From Ochotona curzoniae (Eukaryota; Chordata; Mammalia; Lagomorpha; Ochotonidae), in the NCBI RefSeq assembly GCF_017591425.1, contig NW_024466599.1:23970001-24034000 (forward strand): a DNA stretch of 64,000 bases. The letters are read 5' to 3'. Under the pieces are notes generated by a model. The model had not been told where the DNA came from, searched no databases, and saw nothing but the letters and a program-made list of their open reading frames with translations. The translations under genes and the position numbers were made by a program. Below, in pieces: positions 33,915 through 46,905 of the stretch. Within the stretch, counting starts at the first letter, position 1. Each line of letters starts with the position of its first letter.

Positions 33915-35425
33915 AAATTTAATGTCGAATTAGATGTTTTTTTAAGGCTTTAACTCAGTTGTACATGGGTACCTCTAAAACTTCAACTTTCTGCTCTTTA
34001 ATGGGATTGGAAAAGTGAAATTAAAACAAACAGGATGCCTGTTTAGTCAGAATTGAAATGTTTCTGATTCTAAGAAACTAACTGAATATGCAGAAAAAAA
34101 TGTTCATGTTTTGAGAGAATAAAACTGGGAACTACTGCTACTGAGGGCGGGCGCATAAGGTTCCCAAGAACATGTGAGAGCTCCTTAAAATTAGAGAACT
34201 TTCATAATTTGAAAGAAGGTAGTCATCCTCTCCTGGTGCCAGTTGAACCTGTCATAAAAAAGCAAAGTCATTTGCCAGATTTTTCTTTCACTTAGTTATG
34301 TATTTTTTAGAATCCCAAGTTTCTCCGTAACTTTTTTCTTTCTTGTTTTTTAAAAAAATGATTCCTGAATGTAAAAATAAAACTCCATCACTGAAAAAAA
34401 AAAGTGTTTAGAAAGTACTGGGAGGATCTGAAGAGCAGGAAAAATTACTTGTAATGGTCTCATTCACAGACAACCTCCATTAATATTTTGGTATATTTCA
34501 TTTTGGGCTTTTGCACTGTATTTTACTTTATGTAAATGAAATTATGATTATAGGCCAGGGAATGCCTTGATTTTGTTAGGTAAATATAACCCCATATTTA
34601 TATTTCCTAAACATACTTTGAAAAGTGGGATAACATTTCTATGAAATTTTTATGTATTACCTAGTCATTTTTTGATACGAGCCACATAAATTGGCTCTAA
34701 ATTTAAGACATTATAAATGACCCTGTGATGAATTCCAGCAATTACTATATTTGGCCTTGAAGGTGAACAATTGCTTTCTTCAAGAGACTGGTAATTTTAT
34801 TTGTATGACAAATACACTCCCAAATTATATGAAGAGCTGACATAATACAGTCCCTTCCCAAATCTCACAAGTCTTCTTAAAGGAGTAGATTTTTGAGATG
34901 ATTTTGAAAAAAAAAATCAATAGGAGCAAATTAAAAGAATGTGGAAAGTGAGAACATCAGCTAACACTGGCTACAATATGGCTAAGTGAAAACCAGCTTA
35001 AAAAACTATAGCAGCATAAAAAGTAAGCATCTGTTTAGATCCTCCATCTGCACATCGGTCAAAATCCTCTGCTGTAGGACAGGATTTTATTGGAAGCGCT
35101 CTTCAAAGAGGTTAGTAGTTTGGCAGAGATAGCTCTGCTCAGTTTAATGCGTGGCCTCCTTGGACCAGCAGGATAAACAAGACAAGATCTTCTCATATCA
35201 CTGGTAGAGCAACCCAGACTTTCAAGGAATTGTCAAGTCTGTTTTTATTAGAATACCATTAGTCAAAGTAAATAACATGGCTAAGCTTGATGTTCGGGGC
35301 GGAACACCACACTTGCACTGCAGAAGACTCCTACAACTGAGAGATTAATCACATAGAAGATATCCTATGTTGCTAATGTGTATCAAGGAGCTTAAAATAG
35401 GTAAAGAACCTCTGAAAGTCTTTGA
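33915..35425. other. Unassigned sequence; possible very old repeat at about 34370-34760
   Basis: No gene was seen. Around 34370-34760 the order 'attacttgtaatggtctcat', 'cattaatattttggtatatt' and 'aaatgaccctgtgatgaatt' recalls a widespread old mammalian repeat containing 'ttaacattttggtgtat' and 'aataatgctgcaatgaac' blocks. I cannot assign the family. Confidence 0.4.
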
Positions 35426-35545
35426 TGGTGAATTTTATGTGTTAACTTCTTGTCTTAAGGGATGCCCAGGCAGTTGGTAAAATACTACGTCTGAGTGAAT
35501 TAGTGGAGGTCCTTTTGGAAGAGGTTAACATTTGAGCCTGCTGGA
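35426..35545 (+). mobile_element. Old LTR-like fragment (ERVL/MaLR type, family uncertain)
   Basis: 'gatggtgaattttatgtgtt', 'aacttcttgtcttaagggat', 'gcccaggcagttggtaaaat' and 'gaagaggttaacatttgagc' follow in order a common ancient mammalian repeat ('gtgaattttatgtgtcaact', 'ggatgcccag.tagctggt', 'agattaacatttgaatc'). Only about 120 bases remain. The exact subfamily was not determined. Confidence 0.45.
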
Positions 35546-35915
35546 GACCAGCTCCAGCTGACATGAGAGCTTGCAAAGGATGCATGGATCGGCGAGATGA
35601 TAGGAAGAGATAAGACACGGACCACTATGGCTTGATGCTCATAATGGACAACTCAGAAAAGTTGCCTTCTTTATTTATACACAAATCATCACCAGCTTTT
35701 GTACAATATCCTATTGTTTCATTTTTCATTATATCATGGCTATGAAAATGCAAGAAACAATCCTAAAAATATTTTTCTATTTCAAAGAAAACATTTTTAA
35801 CAAACCATTACTCATTGAAACCTGCAATCACCTGGCTGAAGCCAGGAATTCCACAGTTGGCAGCGCATGCGATTACATAGTGACAAGTAGTTTACTTATA
35901 TTCAAAATCAATTTT
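35540..35915 (-). mobile_element. Possible LTR fragment, antisense
   Basis: Directly follows the older LTR-like piece. On the minus strand 'ataaataaagaaggcaactt' gives a polyadenylation signal, flanked by GC-richer sequence on its 3' side ('atcggcgagatgat' on plus) and AT-rich sequence on its 5' side, as in an LTR with U3, R and U5. No gag or pol is attached, so this would be a solo LTR. Ends are uncertain. Confidence 0.35.
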
Positions 35916-36599
35916 TACTAAACACAAACTAATATTGTTTGAAATATTAAGAGTGTAAAATTAAAAGATCATAAATGAAAGGATTTTATAAAAGCATATA
36001 ACATAGATTCTTTGCTGAATCTTAAATCAAATCATGCATTAATTACCGTTACCTTCACCTAGTGCTGATTCAATTGTGTTTTGTTCTTTTGTTAAAGGGC
36101 AGTGAAAGGGATCAAGGCAGCTCAGCCAATCTACAAACAGAGGGCTTTTACAAGAAACTTCCTTTTATCTTTATAAACTGTTTTCTTTCCCTAAATACAA
36201 GTGCCAATATAAGATTGAGATTTTAAGCCATTTTGAGGGGGTTCACATTTGCTTCTCTGTAGAAGATGCCCCATATACTTCTGCTTTCTGTGGTAAGAAA
36301 CTAAAATGCATCATATCATGTGTTGTAACAGTTCGAGGTGCATGGTAAACAAACTCTTTGTACCTCCATGATTGCCATCTGTTCCAAGATATTATCAAGC
36401 CATTTCTTAAGGAAAACATTACTTATACTAGGGCAAACTTTAGGACAAAAGTGGTCACATAACAGGATGTTTGGAAACATAGTGGGCTCAATTGTACTAT
36501 TGTATACTTTTAGCTGTGTGTCATAGCCTTATGTTACTAAAGGTGTTTGTATCATAACATGATTGATCGATTTGAGGTGTCATACCAGTTACAGGAATC
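35916..36599. other. Unassigned sequence
   Basis: No gene or identifiable repeat. Position between LTR-like blocks suggests decayed retroviral DNA, but no motif supports it. Confidence 0.5.
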
Positions 36600-36900
36600 A
36601 CTTCACATTAGCAGAAAGACAACAACAACACCCTCCGAAGAATTCTATGAAACATCAGAGAGGTGATTGAGTGTCCATACAATGGAGTGAGGCAGCAATG
36701 AATTGACCGGAAACATTCTGCTGGGCCTTGCCATGCAGCCAGAAACTCCTTGTAGCCTTGCTAACTGAGGAGTGGTGTTCATCACACACCCATGCCATCT
36801 GACCCAACTGCGTGGCTCCCCACATGAGCCAGTATACCAAATAAAGTTTCTCCCTCATCTATATAATGGTGAGAGCATCCTCTGATTATTGAGGGACCCC
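36600..36900 (+). mobile_element. Possible LTR fragment upstream of the retroviral relic
   Basis: The segment is GC-richer ('gctgggccttgccatgcagc', 'acccaactgcgtggctcccc') and contains 'taccaaataaagtttctccc', a polyadenylation signal followed by a pyrimidine run, as at an LTR R/U5 boundary. It is in the same orientation as the pol relic at 39-41 kb, but whether it belongs to the same element is not shown. Confidence 0.3.
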
Positions 36901-38249
36901 AAACAGCACAAAGGCAGTAGATGGGAATATATTTCTCTTCCTCTGTACTTCAACTGGAGCAAATTGCACACAAACCAGTAAATTCATAATCTGGGGGGTA
37001 TGTTGTGCTGCCACAGATGTGATTCGTGCTGGATATGACGGTGGCTCCAGCATTGATAATCACTGCTCTGACAAACCATTGTCCTCTCTATGTTTTTATC
37101 CATAGTCATAATTATCTTCACTCTTACTAATCAGGAAATCCTACAAGTCAGTATTATCAACTGACTTAGTGAAAATGTCTAAGTTTAGCTTGGAAAGCTG
37201 TAAATTTTTCTGAATTAATTGATTCCTTACGTTGGACCTCAGAGAGGATGAACTCAGTCTTGGCAGCTTATTTAGAATTACTTGTGATGGTTTAAAACAA
37301 AAACCAAACACCTTCCCAATATCAATCTTCTGGGAATCTGGTCCAACTAATTATGTTTGGGGCCTCAGCCACTGTCCTTTTAATGAAAGCTCCTTCCACT
37401 GATATAATATTCAGCCAGTTTTGAGAGCCACTAAACCCCAGTAGGGCTAGGACATTAGCAGCCATGGAAACATAATTGTAAAGCACAAATGGCAAATGAT
37501 TGTATCTTCTTTAGTCCTAAGGGTTTTTTCAATAATGATAAATATGAACAGTCTTGAAAAATTCATGGAAATGAACATTATCTTTTAATTCAATTCCTTC
37601 ATGAAGTTTTTGGACTCTGCTTGTATTTCCTTGGCTGCAGCAGAATGGGAAATTGTACACAGAGGAATGAGAGTGATAACTAATAGTTTGCTTGGCTATG
37701 CCAAAGGACATGCATGTGGGAGAGCCGGGAAATAAGATTCATCAGGAAGAAGTGTGGACACAATGGGTCTGTTAATAAAGTGTCAAATACAAGGTTGAGG
37801 GCTAGAAATACTATTTACTAGACAGTTGGAAACTCTGCTAACTCTTAGAGCAGTATAATTATCAGACATCAAGTTTATCTTTAATTGGATTGTTATTTTG
37901 GATCATCATATTTAATCATATTTTCTGTCAGTGTGGTTGTGCCATTCCATTGTTGCTTAAGTGTGTAAAACATATATTTGACACATTGAACAATCATGTT
38001 CCTTGGGGTATAGTTATAATCATTAGGCAAATGTAGTTTTATTTCTACTGTCCCTTTAGCAATATGTGTTGGAGCTGTTACTTTTTTTCAAAAACCTCTG
38101 TGTAGGAATCCAGGTGATTCATGACTAATCTAAAATTTCAGTCTTTGAAAAAAAAAAAGAAACATCTATACTATGTCCCAAATTTCTGAGGATCTTGCAC
38201 TTGTAGATCTGTTGATAATAGAAAATATTTATTCTTGGTAAACTCCCCC
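36901..38249. other. Unassigned sequence between LTR-like block and pol relic
   Basis: No motif of gag, of a primer-binding site or of any gene was recognised. It could be highly decayed proviral leader and gag or unrelated host DNA. Confidence 0.45.
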
Positions 38250-41200
38250 AGTTACTATAAATAAGGCGCTTCCCTCACTTCTCCATCTGCCAAGTCTATT
38301 CTTCATTTGGATAGGACCTAACAGCATCTGTCAAGAAAACAGACTTTTAGGACCCATTGCTGTGATTGCTTCTGCCAAGCCCAAAAACTGGAAATTTAAA
38401 GTTAACTAGAGAGGAGACAAAGGTTCCCATTTGCTAGGGGCAGTTTGGACTACAGGCTTCACATAGCACTTGATATTTATGGTCCTCTTCTAATATCCAG
38501 TGAGCGCTAACATCAGTCAACACAGGGGTCAAATGTACATTATTGTCTAGGAAACGTTTTCTGGATTCTTAGTGTCCTTAGATGGTTATGGTGGATACAC
38601 TGTCAAGGTAAAAGCAATAAATATACCCCTGAGGATAGAACATCTAGCATCTCATGGATGTACTGTATATGTATCCCCCCTTCCTGAGTGGACAATACAT
38701 ATTGATATCCTCTAGGGTCCATGGCTAGAGGCTACAGTGTTATAGTTCTACCTGTGAATACCATGGTCAAGACAGCACTGAGTAGGCAAATTATGCTATC
38801 ATAGTTATTTATGCTTAGGCAAGTGACAAACACTAAACAGTATAAACTACTTGGCTGCTACAAAGAAATTACCAGAACCATCCAAGAACTGGTGAATGTA
38901 GGTATCATTGGGCCCACACATAACCCATTTACTTGAATATTATGGCTTGTAACAAAGCTAGCTGGGAGATGACAAGTGATGGTAGATTAGCAAGAGTTTA
39001 ATCAAGTTGTCACTCCCTAGTATGAACTGGTTCCAGTAGGTGAGCAGCATTATATTTTACCTTATCAGTGAACTGAGGACCTATCCTTATGTTAGATTTA
39101 GCTAATACACTCTTCTCTATTTATAAATCTTCAGAGAGTCAGCATTAGTTTGCCTGTAGTAGGAACAGCTGATAATGAACCTTTACCATTCTTTTGCAAG
39201 GCTACCTAGATAACTGCAGTTGTGTCATGGTTTGATGATAGAAGATATGGCATGATGGATAGTACCCAAGATGGTGCAAATGCTCCACTGTACTGATGAT
39301 GTGATGTTAACCTGTGACTCTCTTGCAGTGTTGAAACCAGCCATACCTACTTTGGCTAACCACTTAAGGTCATGTAGCCTGGCAGTGAGTCCAAAATGCA
39401 GGCACCAGGATTCTGCCAAATTCTTGGGAGTTGTCTGGGTGCATATGATAAAGGTCATTCCTGAGTCAGTCTTGGAAAAATTCCGACTTTCCTCACCCCT
39501 AATGACAATAAAGCTGCTGCAGGAATTTATAGGATTATTGTGATACTGGAGACTATCCCACATATGGCACAAGTTCTGAGGCCTTGGTACCATTTGGTAA
39601 AGAAGGGTGGCAGGTGCCAATGGGGTAGGCAAGAACAAACAGCCTTTCTTGCAGCTAATAAAAATATACAGGCTGTCCAGGCTGTCAGTATCTTCGGATT
39701 AACTTCCTCATGTGAGCTTGATGTACATGTGCGGCAGGATTTGGTTGAAGCTGTTGGCAATGGCACAATTGGTTTGAAAGGTGAAAAGGAGCACAGCTTT
39801 GGTATTCCTTGATCGAAAACAGTTCATTCCAGTGTGTGCTATCTTGATAGCTACTGAAAGCATAATAGGCAGCACCCCTTTTATTGTATGCACCACTTAT
39901 TCTATTATTGGCCGTACATGAGACTGGGCAATGAAATCAAGCAGTGAAAAAGCACAAAGAAGTGAGAGCCTACCTAGAACAATGGGGAAGACTGAGTTGC
40001 AAAGGGATTGGCTGCTGTGGCTTGTTTAACTGACAGTTGTGTGCTCTCCGAGGCCCTTCCTGCTGTTGAACCTGTACCTAGTCTTGCCAGCTTGATTCCC
40101 TTTAATCCTCATTGGAGGCCTGCCATTAGAATACGTCTAACAGAGTGTATCCCACACAGTGGAGGACAGTAGCCTTCCACGGAAACAATTTGTAGGGAAA
40201 TCAGATAATCGTGGAAGTATTGAACAGGCTAAATTGTAAGCAATATGACTGATCACCATGAATGAACCTTCACCTTTTCTTGTTTGTGTAGATACCTGGG
40301 TCATCTATTGGGACCTAACCATCTTAACAGTGATGTGGCATGTAGCAAATTGGACAGTCAGTCATGCACTGAAGTTTAGGAGGCCGGGCGAGGTGAAAAG
40401 ATCTTTGGGAGATACAAAGAAATCATTATATACCATGTGAAAGATCAAGTGTCTCTTTCCCATCTGGGGACTGTTGGTTGGAAAAGGCCCTGGAAAATGA
40501 TGTTTCCCAATGGTTATGTTGAGGGTTACTACATTCAGGACAAAAGACAGTATAGGTTACAGTAAGGACCTGGGGGCATGCCTGTTACTCACCCGGAAGT
40601 TCTAGATGCCTGCAAAAGATGTGTATCTTTTCTGAGGAGTATTATTGTTGAGTACTAGCAGCCACTGGAACAGAGCTATGGGGGTTATTGTCCCCAACGA
40701 TGATAAATAGACCTTGTTGGGCTTTTGCCTCAATCTGGTGGGTCCAAATATGCATTTAGCTTTGTAGACCTTGCTACAGCCCTGGTGTCTGTAATTTTCA
40801 TTAGGCGGCTCTGACCAGTAGGTGGTGCTATATGTTTTGCAAAGATTTTGTGTCACAGATGGCAAACCACAGATTATAGGGAGTGACTATGGGACACATT
40901 TTATGGATTTATTAATGCAGAATCATGCTAAATATCTAGACATTGATTGAAAACTATGCATACCATACCATCCCCAAGGAGCCAGAATGATTGAACTACA
41001 TAATGGCCTATTGTGGCTGCCAGCTACCAATAACTGGACTTGGGAGAATGGATATCTTCCAACCCATCATAGAACAACACCTGGACCTATGTGAAGACTA
41101 AAGTTTGGGAGCAGTATAGTATGATTAGACCATGGTTGGAGTTTTGTGTGTGGGGTAATGTGGTTTGAGTTTCTATGGAAGAGATAGAGTTACCTTCAGA

Positions 41201-41400
41201 AATTAAAATTCTTCCACAGGGATCTTTCTGGAACATTGTGATTACGTATATTGTGAGGCAAGGAACTCTGTTGGTGTGGACTGCTGGGGATATGGAATCA
41301 GTCCAGCTTCCTTGCTGTCATCATCACTACCCAGCCTAGAAGCTGATGTGATCCTGCAGGTCACTTTTTATATACTGCCAGCTATGCAACACACTGCTGT
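38250..41400 (+). mobile_element. Decayed ERV-L-like endogenous retrovirus, pol relic
   Basis: This is a fossil provirus internal region in plus orientation, broken by many stops and frameshifts. The reverse transcriptase and RNase H part is visible at about 39190-39870: a Tyr-x-Asp-Asp-type site has its Asp-Asp at 39295-39300, with Thr in the preceding position and Cys in the usual Tyr position two residues before the pair. A connection-domain block follows in the frame 39540-39812. The integrase part is visible at about 40590-41080, with a catalytic-core Asp-x-Gly-Thr block around 40884. Order RT then integrase fits the family. No env was seen. The 38250-39190 part is assigned by continuity only. 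The longest intact frames are about 90 codons, so nothing functional can be encoded. An antisense 137-codon frame at 39225-39638 is a shadow. Confidence 0.75.
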
Positions 41401-41835
41401 CTGTTGTGTAATTACCTGGTTACCTGCCATTCTTGTCTATAAGCATATAAGATGCTGGAGACACAGTTGATCGTGGATCCCCTCTATGTGAGTATAAAGA
41501 TACATGAATAGGCATTTGGTTCCATAATTAATCTTTGTCTCTGTAAAATCTGGCCCTGATATTGCTGGACCTGAACTCCTTTGGGAAGCAGTTATGTGTC
41601 ATCTGTGCCAACAATGATGGTTCTCCTTATAGGGAGGAAACAGCTAGCATGCTCCAGGTATTGGAACTACAGGAGAGAATTTTCCAGAGTGTTTTGTTAG
41701 GCCTCTTTCACCTGTGTGTGGAGAGAGGCTGGCATTTCCCCGACTCTCACTTGAGATTGAGAATCAGATTCATTGCACATTGATGAGTCTCTTTGAAATG
41801 CCTCCCCAGAGCTGCCATAGTAAAAAAAAAAAAAA
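41401..41835. other. Unassigned tail of the retroviral region, ending in A15
   Basis: Contains 'cttgtctataagcatataag' (TATA-like) and 'attaatctttgtctctgtaa', which could be remnants of a 3' LTR, and ends near a run of 15 A at 41822-41836. No terminal repeat pair with a 5' LTR could be matched. Confidence 0.3.
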
Positions 41836-41836
41836 A

Positions 41837-44800
41837 TCACCCTTCACTAAATAAATACTGACGCTACTTACTCTGAGCAGTTCTGCTAGAATTACCCGGG
41901 TGAGAAGCAGCTAGATTGCAAACCACACCTGCCTTTGTGATGATCAATTTGGGACTCATATTTAAAACTCTTGATTGCTTCCTCTCTCTTTGGCATATTA
42001 ATAAATCTTCATGTTTAGGGCTCATTTCTTGCATTGGCAGTCTTACGGGCCTCTTTTTTCATCTCTGTTTCAGCTCTTTGGTAAACGATTGCCTGCCCAC
42101 CCCGCAAAGGACCCAAAAGCACAATACTGGTATGCTACAGAGCATATGTTTAAAGTCGTATTGCTCAAAACAAAATGTCCAAATTTGACAAAAATCTGCC
42201 AAGATAATTTTGCTTGATACAGTAAGAGATGTATTGAAACATATGTAAGCATTTTATTTATTCAACCATATAGCTGTGCATTTAGGTCTAAATAAGTAGC
42301 AGGCAATAAATTCAACTAGCTAAAGAAAAGAGTATTTTTATTATGTTGTTGGAAGAGATGGGAATTTGAATGGCATTGTTTCTCAACCCAGTCAGAGATT
42401 GAGGGACAGTAAATTTTCTCAAACACCTTTTAAGTCTTAGTTCCTCTTCCCATTTGTCTTGCCAGTGGTATCACAGGTCTTGATAGATTTGTTATGCACA
42501 ATCATGCTTGGCTGATGATTCCACTTTTTTTTTTTTTTTAATTGTACCACCGGAATTCCATTATGAGGCAGTCCTTTGGAAATCTGTTGTTCGCTTGGGC
42601 TTGCTTTGTTGCCTGTGCCCTTTGGCTTTAAATTGATAAACAGATTTTTCTGTTTGTTCTGCTAGGAGCTTACTCAACAGTTGCAAATTAGAATTAAAGT
42701 CCTATTTTTTACTTTCCTCAATTACTCAGTGTATTCACATTTTATATGCATCTTTATAATGCTATGGACTTTTCTGGATGCATTTAATACCTTCTGAAGG
42801 AGACTAAGCTCTTTGACTTCTTGGAAAGTTGTACATTCATCTTCATTTTTGCTCTAGTAGCTATAGCGTGTCTGAAAACACAAAGTAAATGAGCTCTCTG
42901 CATTTTGGTAAAGAAATTAACTATTCCTAAATGTGAATTTAAATTTTTAATTTTATTTATTTGTGTTTTAAATAATTAATGATCCACTCACTTGAACATT
43001 TAAGAACTTACCAAGAAGTTCCAGATTTTGTTATGCATAAGCTGTGGTTTATAAACAAGCTGTGATTTCTAAACTCGAGAAATGTTGTCTGAAATGACTG
43101 CAAGCTGTATTACATTTAGTTGGGGTGGGGCTGTTGGGAAAAGGAGATTGTTATAAATTTCACCTTTGGCCTTTTTAAAAATCATTCCCTATTAATCAGG
43201 ACTGACTAGGGGAACTTCCCCTTTTGTTGGAAAATATTGATCTTCGTGAAGAGATCCTCAGAGAATGGGGCATGACCATTCCTTCTTAAAGTTCTGGAAT
43301 CTGAATTTTTCTGCCAGCAAAGTTTCTGTACTTAGTGCTAAGAAATGTTGCCTACTTAAATAGTCTCAAAGGAAAAACTATGTAAGTCTTATGGCTATGG
43401 GTTTATTATATCATAAAAAGACATTTCTTTAGTAATATTCTGACTGGTCTAATAGCATTGGCATTCAAATTGGCCGAAATAATCATTGCATATAATTAGT
43501 GTAAACACTTTACCTGTGAAATGAAAGAATTTTTTTCTCCCAGTCAATGCCTGAGCAACTCACTAGTATTAATGCAGGTAGGAATTACATGCAGTCTTAT
43601 TTGTTTTTTGTTTTACTTTTCCACAGTGATCAGAGTCCTCACAGCCTCTGTTTGGTTGCATGTCTGTGTGATGAAGTGTGGGGTGTCTGTACTGCACTGT
43701 AGTAAGTGTACAGCTATGCTTGCCCGTGTTACGACTTTATTTCTCCCATATTGGCCCTCTTTAGAGCAGTGCTGACTTTGCTGCACGTATAACTTCTGTG
43801 TCTGGCTGAAGTAGAATTCTGCAATATATGAGAGTGTCCTCCATGGACATCATTTATTTATTTTTTAATACCATCTCCCTCCCCTTCCTTCTTTTCTCAC
43901 TCCCAGAGCACTATGAATCTAGTTCACAGGCTTTCCTTTTGCTACACAAATATTTTTTCCATAACTTTTATTCTTTCCACACTGACTTCCTCCAGAAATA
44001 CGCTGTTCATTTCTTAAAGCTGTCTATAATTTTTTTCAAGCTTGATATTTAAATGATAGCAAGTTTATGAATGGGTATTTTCTTAGTAAGTATTAAAATG
44101 TCTAAATAAATCTGTGCATATATACATGTATACAAATAATGGATAGCATTCAGAGTATTACCATTAGCAATGATTTTGTTGACAAGGATTCCCCGAATGG
44201 TATCTTAATTCTCTTCTCTCTTTGCCAAGCGTACTTCTCTGGTTCTTCCTTATTTTTTTTCATCATGTGACCTTATGGAATCTTCTGGAAGAAACAGAAA
44301 TGATGCCAATAAAACCAGAACCATCTGTCCCCCTTAATGTTCCACCTTATTCCTATAACGTGGCCTTTGTATTTCTGAGCTGTGTGGGCTTTCTGAAAAA
44401 TCAGTGGTCATCCATTAATATTCCTGAAATAGGTTTACAAATGAAAGTTTAAATGCTTGGAAAACAGTAGAAATGAGCTGAGTTACTCTAGATGTGAAAC
44501 TAGGATCTGAACTATTATTAATTCATGCTATTTCTTTCTCCCTTACAATATAACCTCAGAGAAGATCATTGCACAGATTTTCAGACAAAAGTAGGATCCT
44601 TAAATTAGAACTGTCACATATCTTTAACAATTAACCATATTGAGACACTCATCAGAAATTCACTAATTACCTAACATGAACTTTCTAACTATGGTGCTTG
44701 AATTTGAATGGACAAATTAAATTAGAATTCAATTATGCCTATTTAAATTGTGTCATAGTTTGTAGATTCTATCAAAGTAATAAGTACAGAAGAAACTGTA

Positions 44801-46310
44801 TATCTCAGAATACTGGTTCACATTCATAGCTCCTAATTCAGAAAAATGTATATTTAGATCTTTTAGGCTCTAGTTGGATATGTTACAATAGCCAAGGATT
44901 TCCATTTTTAAAGCTAGTTTCCCTGTTCCTGCATTGAATCATGATATTCTAGGACCTAATAAATGTCAGACGCTATTCTAGATGCTGCTCAAGTTACTCA
45001 ATGTGTGAAACTGTTTTCAATTTAGTAAATTACAATTACTGGTACTAGAGCAAATAAAGTCAAAATCCTTACTTTCCGTTTGTGGAGAAGAAGCAGGATA
45101 AGGCAAGAAACATTTATTGGGTATCTAATTACATAAGAAGGATGCACCTGTGCTTTCTTTGTGAGCACAGCAAACCTCTGTGGGTGTCAGGCATTTTGTT
45201 GGAAATAAAATATGTGAGAGTTTTTAAAGGTTAGAGAACCTAGATCATGCAGCTAGAATAAAGGACTTTTAAGTGAATGCATTGCAGTACATTATATATT
45301 TTTTCCCTTTAGTAAAATTTGACTTCTCCTTGAGAGGAGATTATTCATTCCAAAAAAGACTTGGATATTTTTCTACACTGTAGCTATTGAGGGAGTGAGA
45401 TCACACCGACTGGTATGGTATGGAGAGACAGGTCGGGATTTAACTTTTAGTTAGATGAACTCTACTATTATCATTGTCAGACTCAGTGAATCTCCATATT
45501 TCTGTTTTCTTTAAACTTTTTCTCAGAAAGAGGGCACATTGTTGAAATTGTTGTTCTCTTTCAGCTATAAAATCTTTGAGCATGTCTTCACACAGTGTTA
45601 CATACATGTGTTTGTGTATTCTATTCCCAAAAGAGTTCTGAGAATTTCCAGTTTAATAAAATAAAAGTTTGGAATAAGGAGAACTATGTAATAATTATGC
45701 CTCTATACCATCTCCAGAGAGTTTCAAGTTAAAATTATTTTTCCCAAAGCTTCCAAACAAATCTCAGAAGTGAAATCTCATTGAAAAATTCTTTTGCTGA
45801 AAACTATCCATTCAACCTTGTATCCATGAATTTCATAGAATTTTTATAGGGAGACAGAGATAATCATATTAAAACAAAGTGATAATAACTGAGTCAAGTG
45901 TAGGTCAATGCTAAAGACTATGGTTTCAGGCAAATGGTCCTGCTCACTTATTTTTGTTTTCAAAGAGAAATGTATGCATAGTGAAATTTCCTCACATCTA
46001 GCCCCTTTTCTTGGCAGTGAAACATCTCCATGGATATACCTGTCAATCCAACAACTGCCAGGGTTTTTCTTTCATCTAAGAGGTAATATTTCTGATTATT
46101 GATGAGATCTGGAAAGATCTAGCCAAACAAATCTTTAAGTGTAGAGACATTTCTGCACATGTTGGTGGAGAACAATCATGAAATGGTGGCTAATTCAATC
46201 ATCTAATGAACATTTACTGAGTTCCTGGGTGCAGAAATTTGAAGGCAGGGGTTCATCTAAAGTAGTTCTAGAGTTATAAGCTTCATCTCATGCTAGAATT
46301 GATAACCACT
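41837..46310. other. Long repeat-poor unassigned stretch
   Basis: About 4.5 kb with no C-repeat and no clear gene. A poly-T run lies near 42526-42539. Weak MIR/L2-like fragments occur at about 44950-45010 ('gtcagacgctattctagatg') and 45225-45275 ('ggttagagaacctagatcat', 'gcagctagaataaagg'). Open frames (up to 84 codons) have no family features. Confidence 0.55.
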
Positions 46311-46314
46311 TATA

Positions 46315-46530
46315 CCTACAATGCTATGATACACTTAAATAGAAGAACGTTGGACTTGTGACTGTTGCTGAAGGAATATACTATTGTAATAATATAGGGG
46401 AAATATGCTTGGGGCGAAACATTGGGGAGATGAATAATGGGGAAGAAGGAAAGAAGCCTAGAAAGTGGAATCCTGATACTACAAAATCATATCATGGAAA
46501 ACAAAGAAATAATATGAATTAAAAATCATC
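46315..46530 (+). mobile_element. LINE-1 3' end fragment
   Basis: 'acaatgctatgatacactta', 'cgttggacttgtgactgttg' and 'ctattgtaataatatagggg' match block for block the L1 3' end at 60.85 kb ('acaatgctgtgacacgctta', 'gctagacttgtaactgtact') and the one at 21.7 kb ('agtattgtaataataagggg'). Only the final 200 bases of 3'UTR are present. Confidence 0.75.
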
Positions 46531-46562
46531 TTCCTGGTGTTTTTACTTAATTTCAGGTTCTT

Positions 46563-46891
46563 CCTATTTTTTTTTAAGATTTGTTTTTATTTTTTTTATT
46601 GGAAAGTAAGATATACAGAGAGGAAGACAGAGGAAGATCCTTTGTCCTTTGATTCACTTCCAAAGTGGCTGAAACAGCTGGAGCTGAACCAATCCAAAGC
46701 CAGGAGCCCGGAGCCTCTACTGGGTTTCCCATGTGGGTCCCAAGGCCTTGGGCAGTCCTCAACTGTCCTCCCAGGCCACAAGCAGGGAGCTGGATGAGAA
46801 GTGGGGATGCTGGGATTAGAACCAGAACCCATATGGGATCCAAGCACATTCAAGGTGAGGACTTTAGCTGCTAGGTTACTGTATCAGGCCC
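46563..46891 (-). mobile_element. Full-length C-repeat SINE, antisense, young form with target-site duplication
   Basis: 'gattcacttccaaagtggct', 'agctggagctgaaccaatcc', 'tgtgggtcccaaggccttgg', 'ggccacaagcagggagctgg', 'gctgggattagaaccagaac' and 'aggactttagctgctaggtt' span the whole antisense element. A 14-base duplication with one mismatch (aatttcaggttctt at 46549-46562, aatttcaggttttt at 46892-46905) flanks it. Overlapping frames of 69-91 codons on both strands are SINE-derived. Confidence 0.93.
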
Positions 46892-46905
46892 AATTTCAGG
46901 TTTTT

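Noticed and set aside
39225..39638. A 137-codon minus-strand frame
   Set aside because: It is antisense to the retroviral RT/RNase H relic, whose motifs are on plus.
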